The notes under the pieces are model-generated. The model was not told the DNA's origin. It worked only from the letters and a program-made list of their open reading frames with translations, and made no database searches. A stretch of 6,434 nucleotides of DNA from contig JAISML010000219.1 of assembly GCA_031276775.1 (NCBI GenBank), forward strand, positions 1 to 6,434, in the 5' to 3' direction. Positions 1 to 5,379 of the stretch are shown here, one piece after another; position 1 is the first letter of the stretch, and each line of letters opens with the position of its first letter. The position numbers and the translations under genes are program-made. The DNA comes from Eubacteriales Family XIII. Incertae Sedis bacterium. Lineage in GTDB: Bacteria > Bacillota > Clostridia > Peptostreptococcales > Anaerovoracaceae.

Positions 1-356
1 CCGGCGCGGACGGATGGGAGGAACACGCCATTTGCACCGGTCGCATGATCAGCGACGCGGAGCCATCCTATGTCGGTCTGCTCACATTGATGACGGAGCC
101 TTCCGCGCCCTTGCACGCGGAGATCCGGGAAGGGCGTTTCCGGTTGCTTTCCCCCCTCGGCGTGGTGGAGGAAACCATCCTGCTGTTGGAGCATACGGAA
201 TTGCGCAAGCCGTGTGTGTTTCGAAGCAACCACGCTTCCAACTATCTGTCCCTCAAAGGCAATCTGCCGGAGGACAGGGCGCGCATGCTGACGGAACTCA
301 AAAGCGTGAGAAACCGGGACGATCTGGTGAAGGATGAACGGTTTCGCATGTTGTAA
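1..356 (+). CDS. Radical SAM domain protein, C-terminal part (5' end outside window)
   Basis: An open frame enters from the left edge, with the first whole codon at base 3, and ends at TAA 354-356, giving about 117 residues. The sequence 'YVGLLTLMTEPSAPLH', then 'GRFRLLSPLGVVEETILLLEH', then 'FRSNHASNYLSLKGNLPEDR' is the typical C-terminal tail of a group of radical SAM proteins common in Clostridia. This is recognised from family memory, not from a search. The CxxxCxxC cluster motif that would bind the 4Fe-4S cluster and S-adenosylmethionine lies upstream of the window, so it cannot be checked, and the substrate is unknown. An internal ATG at 45 is in frame but falls inside conserved sequence, so it is not the start. 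The TPR gene begins within a few bases to about 70 bases of the stop, so the two are probably co-transcribed. Confidence 0.8.
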   Translation, partial: GADGWEEHAICTGRMISDAEPSYVGLLTLMTEPSAPLHAEIREGRFRLLSPLGVVEETILLLEHTELRKPCVFRSNHASNYLSLKGNLPEDRARMLTELKSVRNRDDLVKDERFRML

Positions 357-359
357 GAT

Positions 360-1571
360 GTGCGGACAAGGGGAAAAGGGGATGCGGATCGAAGGGCAGA
401 CGTCAAACATTTGAACGGAGAAAGGCGTGGCAACGCGCACAGAACCGAAAAACGAAAGCGCACCGGCGCAACCGGCGCGAAATGTCCGAACCGGAAAGCG
501 CAGGACGAGGTTGCGCATGCGGAGAAGCGCGCGAAAAGGGATGCGCGGGCGCGGGAAAATGCTTTGAAACGACCCGATTCGGACCGGAAACTGTCCAAGC
601 GTCCGGATCGAATCCGTCAGTATCTCATCCACTTCATGGATGATTTCCTCTTCGATGAATTTACGGAAGCCTATCTGAAATCAGGCAAGTTGGAGAATAT
701 GATGCGGGGTGTGCCCATTCCGCTTCGAAAGGAAGACGCGGAAGCGTTTCGCGGCGGGAAAGGTTTGCCCGTCACGCTGATCGGGGAGAACATGGCCCGC
801 GTCATCGGCATCGATCCGAAATTCCGTCATGCGGAGGCATATGAGGCGTTTTTGCTTCGATTTTTGGGCAGACGCGTTGCGGACACGCTTGTGCGCAACG
901 CGAAACAATACGCCGACAGCGGGGATTATGAAGCGGCCTGCATCCATTTCCGGGCGGCTTTGGTCCTGAAGCCGGAGGATCCCGCGGCCATGTACGGTTA
1001 TGCGCGGATCTGCCGCGCCATGTACAACAAAAGCGCCGACGCGGTCTATACCGGAAATTTCAAGGCCGAATCCTTGGATTATTTGGAAATGCTCACGGAA
1101 CTCCATCCGAAATTCGGGCAGGGCTGGTATTATTTGGGTTACATGTACCTCAACCTGGGTCTGTACACAAAGGCCTGCCTTGCGTGGGAGAGTTTTCTGC
1201 CGCTTTCCCGCATAGCAAAAGATCGCCGGGAAATCGAACTGCGCATGGAGCAAATACGGACGCCGATGGAGATCGAACGGGGCTGCAACGCGGCGCTTGC
1301 GGGGCGTTGGGAGGAAAGCGCGCACATCCTGGAACCTTTTGCGGACAGCGTGTACAAGGATTGGTGGCCGCTGTGGCATTATTTGGGCGAAGCGTATCTG
1401 CACACGGATCGCCGCGACAAGGCAAAAGAAGCGTTTCACAGGGTTCTGGCATTGAACGCGACGCATACCGGAACCATGGAGACCCTGATCGTTCTTTACG
1501 AAGAAGAAGAAAATCCCGGCATGGTCAAAAAGTACCGCGACAAGATCGCTTTGCTCAGGGAAAATGGATGA
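360..1571 (+). CDS. TPR (tetratricopeptide) repeat protein, start uncertain
   Basis: The frame of up to 403 codons ends at TGA 1569-1571. Residues 1-80 are rich in Arg and Lys and look disordered. Residues 85-170 form a unique segment ('IRQYLIHFMDDFLFDEFTEAY'-like start, then 'VPIPLRKEDAEAF'). Helical TPR-like pairs follow at about 173-222, 236-285, 303-333 and 334-370, with signatures such as 'GDYEAACIHFRAALVLKPED', 'GWYYLGYMYLNLGLYTKA' and 'YLGEAYLHTDRRDKAKEAFH'. TPR arrays bind protein partners, so a scaffold or adaptor role in the cytoplasm is likely. No signal peptide or membrane segment is seen, and the partner is unknown. The GTG at 360 gives the longest frame and begins 3 bases after the previous stop, but it has no good SD. 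No ATG occurs in frame until residue 93. A GTG at 427 with a good SD is in a different frame (see that entry). The repeat region is certain; the first 80 or so residues are not. Confidence 0.8.
   Translation: MRTRGKGDADRRADVKHLNGERRGNAHRTEKRKRTGATGAKCPNRKAQDEVAHAEKRAKRDARARENALKRPDSDRKLSKRPDRIRQYLIHFMDDFLFDEFTEAYLKSGKLENMMRGVPIPLRKEDAEAFRGGKGLPVTLIGENMARVIGIDPKFRHAEAYEAFLLRFLGRRVADTLVRNAKQYADSGDYEAACIHFRAALVLKPEDPAAMYGYARICRAMYNKSADAVYTGNFKAESLDYLEMLTELHPKFGQGWYYLGYMYLNLGLYTKACLAWESFLPLSRIAKDRREIELRMEQIRTPMEIERGCNAALAGRWEESAHILEPFADSVYKDWWPLWHYLGEAYLHTDRRDKAKEAFHRVLALNATHTGTMETLIVLYEEEENPGMVKKYRDKIALLRENG
417..429 (+). promoter_or_regulatory. Good SD plus GTG start in the wrong frame for the TPR gene
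   Basis: GGAG at 417-420 stands 6 bases before a GTG at 427-429, the best-looking translation start near the head of the TPR gene. Read from there the frame begins V-A-T-R-T-E-P-K-N-E-S-A-P and runs only to a TGA at 565-567. The TPR frame lies one base back. A run of five A's at 448-452 follows closely. One more A there, or a -1 slip, would merge this start into the TPR frame. This may be the real start with a sequence error or slippage, or a coincidence. Confidence 0.35.
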
Positions 1572-1576
1572 CGGGA

Positions 1577-1619
1577 CTGCCGAATGCGCGCGTTTCGGGT
1601 ATTATATATACGGTATAGG
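1577..1619 (+). promoter_or_regulatory. AT-rich promoter-like patch upstream of the FIST gene
   Basis: A pure A/T run at 1600-1610 followed by TATAGG at 1614-1619 stands out in otherwise GC-rich DNA. TATTAT at 1600-1605 could serve as a -10 box. Seventeen bases upstream, 1577-1582 reads CTGCCG, only a 3/6 match to the -35 consensus. It lies in the 76-base gap between the TPR stop and the FIST start, so it could give the FIST gene its own promoter. The evidence is base composition and position only. Confidence 0.3.
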
Positions 1620-1636
1620 ACATGGAATGGGATTAC

Positions 1637-1650
1637 GGGAGGTAGAGATG
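1637..1650 (+). promoter_or_regulatory. Strong ribosome binding site fixing the FIST start
   Basis: GGGAGGT at 1637-1643 lies 4 bases before ATG 1648-1650. This near-ideal SD decides between this ATG and an in-frame ATG at 1564. The upstream one would add 28 residues unlike the FIST family and would overlap the TPR gene by 8 bases. Confidence 0.85.
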
Positions 1651-2814
1651 ATTGTCACGTTGAATGCGTACACCGAGGAGCTTGACGACGCCGAGGCGGC
1701 CGTGTCGCAGGTATTGAGCCAGTTGGAACCTGAATTTCATCTAAAAAGCAATGCCATCGGCATCGTGCAGTGCTATCCCGAATTTTTGGACAACGGCATT
1801 GTCGAAGCCATCGCCGATGCGTTGCCGTTTGATATTGTGGGAACGACCACCATGTTCAACGGCACACAGCGCGATCACGGCGGTTTGGGTCTTTCGATAC
1901 AGGTGCTTACCTCCGAAGATGTGTTCTTTTCTTCCTATTATTCCGCGCCGCTGGCTGAGAATCCGGAGCGGAATGTGAAGCAGAGTTACAAAGCCGTTGC
2001 GGCGCGCCGGGATGAACCGCCCGTGCTCATGTTTACATTCGCTCCGTTTTTGAAGACGATCGGTGGGGATGAATTGGTCGCCTGGCTGGATGAAGCGTCG
2101 GGCGGCGTGCCGAATTTCGGTTCGCTGGCCATAGATCACACGCCCGATTTCAGCAAGGCGAGGAGTTTTTTCAACGGGGATTATTCATGGGATCGGGTTG
2201 GCTTCGTTCTCGTTTACGGCAACGCGTCGCCCCGGTTTCTCATGGCCTCCGTCGCGGAAGAAAACATCCTGCCCCAGGCGGTGACGATCACAAAATCAAA
2301 AGGCAATGTCCTCATGGAAGTGAATGACATCCCGTTCGGTCAATATCTGGAACAGTTGGGACTTGCGGACGGCGAGTCCATTACCGCAAAGGAAACCCTT
2401 CCGCTGGTGATCGACATCCTGGATGGCGCGCAAGCCGTCGCCCGTTCCATGATAGCGCTCACGCCCGAGGGGCATGTGATCCTTGGCGGCACGGCTCCCG
2501 TCGGCGCACAGCTTCGCATCGGAACCATGACCTACCTCGATGTGGCGGAAACCGCCGAAATGATGTTCGACGCCGCGATGGCGACGGAGCGTCAGCAGTG
2601 CTTGATTGTGTTCTCCTGTCTCAGCAGGTTTTTCGCCCTTGAGTCCCGTATCAACGACGAGATCGAAACGGGCAAAACCTTGATTCAGGATCATGCGCCA
2701 TTTTTGTTCGGTTACACGGGAGGCGAGATATGTCCCGTTCCGGGCGGCAGACGCAACAGGGAAGGCACGATCAACAAATTCCACAATTTCACCATCATTG
2801 CCTGCGTCTTTTAA
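1648..2814 (+). CDS. FIST domain protein (FIST_N plus FIST_C), stand-alone sensor-like protein
   Basis: The product has 388 residues. The N-terminal half (about 25-200) matches the FIST_N pattern: a beta-strand 'AIGIVQCYPEF', helix 'GIVEAIADALPFDIVGTTT', then 'GGLGLSIQVLTSEDVFF'. The C-terminal half (about 215-370) matches FIST_C: 'EVNDIPFGQYLEQLGL', the conserved 'CLIVFSCLSRFFAL' near 318-331, and the closing 'PFLFGYTGGEICPV...KFHNFTI'. FIST domains were described as probable small-ligand sensors, possibly for amino acids, often attached to signalling modules. This one has no kinase, GGDEF or methyl-accepting domain, so it may act through a separate partner; the TPR protein next door is a candidate, by inference only. 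No signal peptide or membrane helix is seen, so it is probably cytoplasmic. The last codons and the TAA stop lie in the first copy of a 33-bp tandem duplication. The domain call is strong; the ligand is unknown. Confidence 0.88.
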   Translation: MIVTLNAYTEELDDAEAAVSQVLSQLEPEFHLKSNAIGIVQCYPEFLDNGIVEAIADALPFDIVGTTTMFNGTQRDHGGLGLSIQVLTSEDVFFSSYYSAPLAENPERNVKQSYKAVAARRDEPPVLMFTFAPFLKTIGGDELVAWLDEASGGVPNFGSLAIDHTPDFSKARSFFNGDYSWDRVGFVLVYGNASPRFLMASVAEENILPQAVTITKSKGNVLMEVNDIPFGQYLEQLGLADGESITAKETLPLVIDILDGAQAVARSMIALTPEGHVILGGTAPVGAQLRIGTMTYLDVAETAEMMFDAAMATERQQCLIVFSCLSRFFALESRINDEIETGKTLIQDHAPFLFGYTGGEICPVPGGRRNREGTINKFHNFTIIACVF

Positions 2815-2859
2815 GGAGGCGCCGATATCATTGCCTGCGTCTATTAAGGATGCGCCGAT
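2794..2859 (+). repeat. 33-bp tandem duplication over the FIST stop codon
   Basis: Copies at 2794-2826 and 2827-2859 differ at only two positions (2810 T versus 2843 A; 2818 G versus 2851 T). Each copy contains codons for I-I-A-C-V-F or I-I-A-C-V-Y followed by TAA. The unit is 11 codons long, so both stops are in the FIST frame and the second is a spare. The two changes show that the duplication is not brand new, or that one copy is drifting. Confidence 0.92.
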
Positions 2860-2891
2860 GCAAGCCGTCTATGGCGGCGCGGCAAAGTCTT

Positions 2892-2922
2892 GGCGGGCGT
2901 TTCCCCGGCGGGAACGTCCGCC
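2892..2922. terminator. Hairpin between convergent genes, possible bidirectional terminator
   Basis: The arms 2892-2904 (GGCGGGCGTTTCC) and 2910-2922 (GGGAACGTCCGCC) pair over 13 positions with two G-U wobbles, closing a 5-base loop (CCGGC). It sits near the middle of the 169-base gap between the FIST gene and the transglutaminase gene, where a shared terminator would be expected. The U-tract is weak on both sides (TTGGATTT on plus, AAGACTTT on minus), so it could instead be a 3'-end stabilising stem or need Rho. Confidence 0.5.
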
Positions 2923-2955
2923 TTGGATTTCGCGTGGGTGCGCGCATCGGTTCCG

Positions 2956-2995
2956 ATCATTTTTCAGTGGGTCAGCTGATTTTTCAGTAGGTCAG
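2956..2995 (-). repeat. 20-bp tandem duplication over the transglutaminase-gene stop codon
   Basis: On the minus strand, copies at 2995-2976 and 2975-2956 share 17 of 20 bases; the shared core reads CTGACC, then T or C, then ACTGAAAAAT. The first copy contains the last codons (L-T-Y) and the TGA stop at 2986-2984. The unit is not a multiple of three, so the second copy is out of frame, though another in-frame TGA occurs at 2974-2972 at the copy junction. Confidence 0.85.
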
Positions 2996-4189
2996 TTCGA
3001 ATTTTACGACGCGGGCGTCGCTTACGGGTATCTGTTTCCAATAGATCATGGATATTTCATCGTTTGCGTGATAGATGAATTGCAGGTCGTCTTCCGACAC
3101 TTCAAAGCCTTTGACGGCGATCTCGATCATTTCCGGTTTGCGCCCTTCCAATTGACTGCGCACGATGGATCGAAACGTGTCCGGATGTTCCGCGTAAAGC
3201 CCGGATTTTCGGTAATAGAGAAAATCCGTTCCGTCGGCGGCGGGCCAATATGAAACGTTCCATCGGTGATCGTTTTGAAGCGCCGCGTCGTTTTGCCCGA
3301 AATAACAGTGGTCGGCTCTTCCCGCAGGATTGCCTACGGGGTCGTCGAACGTGGCGTCCACGTGATACCAGCGCTCATCCATGAATACGATGTTCCACGC
3401 ATGGCCCACCCATTGCCCGTTGCCGTTGTTTCCGTCCCCGATCTCCATCTTGACCGGGACGTCGGTGGCGGCCAGCAGGATCAATTGAAGCGCTTCGGCA
3501 TAGCCTTGGCACATGGTTCTGCGATTGATGAGCGCGCCGTATACGCCGTTCTCAAAGCCCGATTGGGGGATCGTGTCGTCGTAGGCGAGATGGATCGCCA
3601 ACCAGTCGTGAACAGCCAAAACTTTTTCGTAGGCGGACGCGTCGCCGACGTTTTCCGCACCCGGGTATATCTCGTCTATGATCCCCGGAAGGGCGGCTGC
3701 CACGGCCGCCGCTTCCGGCTGATCGGCCGGAAGCGGAAAGTCACTGTCTTTCATGCGCTTGAGGATGTAATAATTGATGGACGGTTTTAGATTGAAACGA
3801 ACCCTCATGACGTCGACAGGCGTCGCGTCCGCCTCGTCGCTCAGCAAGACGTCTTTGAAGTTTCCCATGATGCTGTATTGGGTGGGCGCCCCCCAGAACG
3901 GATCCAGGTTTTGGGCAATGTTGGCAGGATCCACGTCGTTTGAGATCATGTCTATGAGAATTTCCCCCTCCCCGTCTTTGAGCGCTTGCAGGAGCGCCTC
4001 GTTCACTTCCTGCATGGAGGTAAGCGTACTCTCCTTCGAGGGTCCCGACCGCATGAAATCCGAGAGCAAATCCGGAAGACCGCAGCCGGACAGAACGGTC
4101 GCGGCAAGCAGGACGGCCGCAATGAAAACGGCGGGAAAGGCGGAACCCCGTCCCCGATGTCCGAAAATGTCCGAAAGGCGCGCGTTCAT
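2984..4189 (-). CDS. Transglutaminase-like domain lipoprotein
   Basis: The 401-residue product starts with a basic segment (N-A-R-L-S-D-I-F-G-H-R-G-R-G), a hydrophobic helix at about 18-33 and a lipobox L-S-G-C ending at Cys36. It should therefore be exported, lipid-modified and anchored on the outer face of the membrane. Residues 50-170 are a family-specific N-terminal region. The transglutaminase-like core spans about 185-285, with 'KVLAVHDWLAIHLAYDD', catalytic Cys227 in 'RRTMCQGYAEAL', His263 in 'VGHAWNIV' and Asp278 in 'WYHVDATFDDP'. All three triad residues are present, so it may be an active protease, peptidase or acyl-transfer enzyme; its substrate cannot be read from sequence. The ATG at 4189 overlaps the stop of the MFS gene (ATGA) and has SD CGGAGG 5 bases upstream. 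It is the last gene of the block. Confidence 0.88.
   Translation of the reverse strand: MNARLSDIFGHRGRGSAFPAVFIAAVLLAATVLSGCGLPDLLSDFMRSGPSKESTLTSMQEVNEALLQALKDGEGEILIDMISNDVDPANIAQNLDPFWGAPTQYSIMGNFKDVLLSDEADATPVDVMRVRFNLKPSINYYILKRMKDSDFPLPADQPEAAAVAAALPGIIDEIYPGAENVGDASAYEKVLAVHDWLAIHLAYDDTIPQSGFENGVYGALINRRTMCQGYAEALQLILLAATDVPVKMEIGDGNNGNGQWVGHAWNIVFMDERWYHVDATFDDPVGNPAGRADHCYFGQNDAALQNDHRWNVSYWPAADGTDFLYYRKSGLYAEHPDTFRSIVRSQLEGRKPEMIEIAVKGFEVSEDDLQFIYHANDEISMIYWKQIPVSDARVVKFELTY
4157..4176 (-). repeat. Perfect 10-bp tandem duplication in the lipoprotein signal-peptide region
   Basis: The plus-strand unit ATGTCCGAAA occurs at 4157-4166 and again at 4167-4176 with no mismatch. On the coding (minus) strand it encodes S-D-I-F-G-H, just after the start and before the hydrophobic signal helix. 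Ten is not a multiple of three, so gain or loss of one unit would shift the frame before the signal peptide. With one unit removed, the downstream reading becomes proline- and arginine-rich and loses the signal helix. Confidence 0.85.
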
Positions 4190-4200
4190 TCTTTCCTCCG
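4186..4200 (-). promoter_or_regulatory. ATGA stop/start overlap with embedded ribosome binding site
   Basis: The MFS stop TGA (4188-4186) and the lipoprotein ATG (4189-4187) overlap in the four bases ATGA. CGGAGG at 4200-4195, inside the last MFS codons, is 5 bases from the ATG. This arrangement normally gives translational coupling, so the two proteins should be made together. Confidence 0.85.
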
Positions 4201-5379
4201 GGTGGGTATGGCAAATGCTAAGATCATCGCCGGAATCGACAGGGCGGTCAGGAGGAAGAGGGCGGTTTCAAGTCCGAAACGATCCCCGACCCATCCGACG
4301 ACGGGAGAAAACATGCCTCCGACGCTGATGGTCAGCCCGAACAGGATGCCCGACGCCATACCGATCCGATTGGGCAGAAAGTTCTGTCCTGTGACGATGA
4401 TGGTACTGTGCGCGCCGTTCAGCGCGAACGAGATCAGCATGCCGGTTACGGTGGCAAGCAACAAATGACGGTTCAGGCAAAAGAAGAGCATCAGCGGCGG
4501 CGTCAGACAGCAGCAGAACACGATCACTTTTCGGAATCCGAGTTTGTCCGCGAGCCGTCCGCCCGCCAAGGTCGCGAGCGCGCCGGCGACGGCAAACACG
4601 GAAAGATTGGCGTTGCCGACCGCCTCCGATTGGAACAGGATCCCGATCCAGAACAGCGGAATGAAGATGTTCAGGCTTATGCCCACGATGGAACGAAAAA
4701 CCATGAGGAGCGATACGATGGCGAACCCTTTCGGATTGTCCGGTTCACACGCGCGCCCGGTTTTGGACTTGTCTTCGTAATGCCGTGTGAGAAGCGTTTT
4801 TATTTTGCTGTTGTTGGCAAGCATGACGGCGCTCATCGCGGCAGTGGGCAGGAGGAAAGCGAACGTGCCTTTCAGACCGAACAGGAGGATTGCGACCGAC
4901 GCGTACAACGGGCCGATGACAAAGCCGATGTTGCCTCCCACGGAAAAGACGCTCATGCCGGTTCCCTGGCGATCTCCCGAAACGATGCGCGCGAGTTTGC
5001 CGCCTTCGGGATGGAACAGGGCGACGCCCGTACCCATGACAACTGAGGCGGCGCACATGAGCGTATAACTCCCGCAGATGCCCAGAAACGAGATTCCGGC
5101 TCCGGCCGCCATGATGCCGACGGCCATGAACCAAGGTCGCCGGATGCGGTCCCCGAGGTACCCAAACAGCGGCTGTATGACGGAGGAAACCAAATTGGAC
5201 GCAAACACGATGCCCGCCGCTTCCGCGTAGGAAAGACCGTACTTCGCGATCAGGAACGGCAGAATGGCGGGAAGCGCACCTTGCGTGAGATCGGCGCAGA
5301 TATGTCCCGACATCGCCAAATAATGGTACCTGCCGACGCCGGCCGCGCGTTTGTCCGCGCTGAAACTAAACCGCTTCAT
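4186..5379 (-). CDS. MFS transporter, fosmidomycin-resistance (Fsr) type
   Basis: The product has 397 residues and many hydrophobic segments, consistent with about 12 membrane helices. Family marks in order: 'DLTQGALPAILPFLIAKYGLSYAEAAG' at about 30-56, 'SSVIQPLFGYLGDRIRRP' (motif A) at 65-82, 'GVALFHPEGGKLARIVSG' at 118-135, a cytoplasmic central loop at about 190-218, and a second-half motif A 'GGRLADKLGFRK' at 273-284. The FHPEG element and the N-terminal pattern are typical of the Fsr-like branch, whose founding member exports fosmidomycin. Most relatives have unknown substrates, so drug export is not established. The ATG at 5379 was chosen because the longer frame back to 5490 reads through the symporter gene and gives an unlikely proline-rich leader. 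It lacks a clear SD, but overlaps the symporter end by 14 bases, so coupling is likely. A TTG or ATG about 20 residues further in is an alternative start. Confidence 0.87.
   Translation of the reverse strand: MKRFSFSADKRAAGVGRYHYLAMSGHICADLTQGALPAILPFLIAKYGLSYAEAAGIVFASNLVSSVIQPLFGYLGDRIRRPWFMAVGIMAAGAGISFLGICGSYTLMCAASVVMGTGVALFHPEGGKLARIVSGDRQGTGMSVFSVGGNIGFVIGPLYASVAILLFGLKGTFAFLLPTAAMSAVMLANNSKIKTLLTRHYEDKSKTGRACEPDNPKGFAIVSLLMVFRSIVGISLNIFIPLFWIGILFQSEAVGNANLSVFAVAGALATLAGGRLADKLGFRKVIVFCCCLTPPLMLFFCLNRHLLLATVTGMLISFALNGAHSTIIVTGQNFLPNRIGMASGILFGLTISVGGMFSPVVGWVGDRFGLETALFLLTALSIPAMILAFAIPTRRKE

Noticed and set aside
358..414. 18-codon mini-ORF (ATG 358 to TGA 412-414) just after the radical SAM stop
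   Set aside because: There is no suitable SD and no leader-peptide feature such as codon runs or an attenuator stem. It is probably chance.
681..1466. Long minus-strand open frame (261 codons) opposite the TPR gene
   Set aside because: It lies wholly antisense to a frame with clear TPR signatures. Its product is basic and low in recognisable motifs, typical of a shadow frame in GC-rich DNA.
1564..1647. Longer start for the FIST protein (28 extra residues)
   Set aside because: The extra residues do not resemble FIST N-termini, and the ATG at 1648 has a far better SD.
2852..2880. Small inverted repeat GCGCCG / CGGCGC with a 17-base loop
   Set aside because: A six-base GC stem with a long loop is easily found by chance in this composition, and it is not placed like a terminator.
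2730..2990. Short plus-strand frame ending in 'LGFRVGARIGSDHF', slightly like the tail of formylglycine-generating-enzyme domains
   Set aside because: The resemblance is a few residues only. Most of the frame overlaps the FIST gene and the tandem repeat, so it is not enough to call a pseudogene.
2693..3253. Plus-strand open frame spanning the FIST end, the intergenic gap and the transglutaminase 3' end
   Set aside because: It runs antisense through the conserved lipoprotein gene and overlaps the FIST C-terminus out of frame. The ATG at 2858, although preceded by AAGGA in the repeat, leads into the same antisense stretch.
3266..3790. Plus-strand 174-codon frame opposite the lipoprotein gene
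   Set aside because: It is antisense to the transglutaminase core, whose catalytic triad and family motifs are intact on the minus strand.
4408..5046. Plus-strand 212-codon frame opposite the MFS gene
   Set aside because: The product is highly charged and rich in E, R, H and D, the expected reverse image of a hydrophobic transporter. It is a shadow frame.
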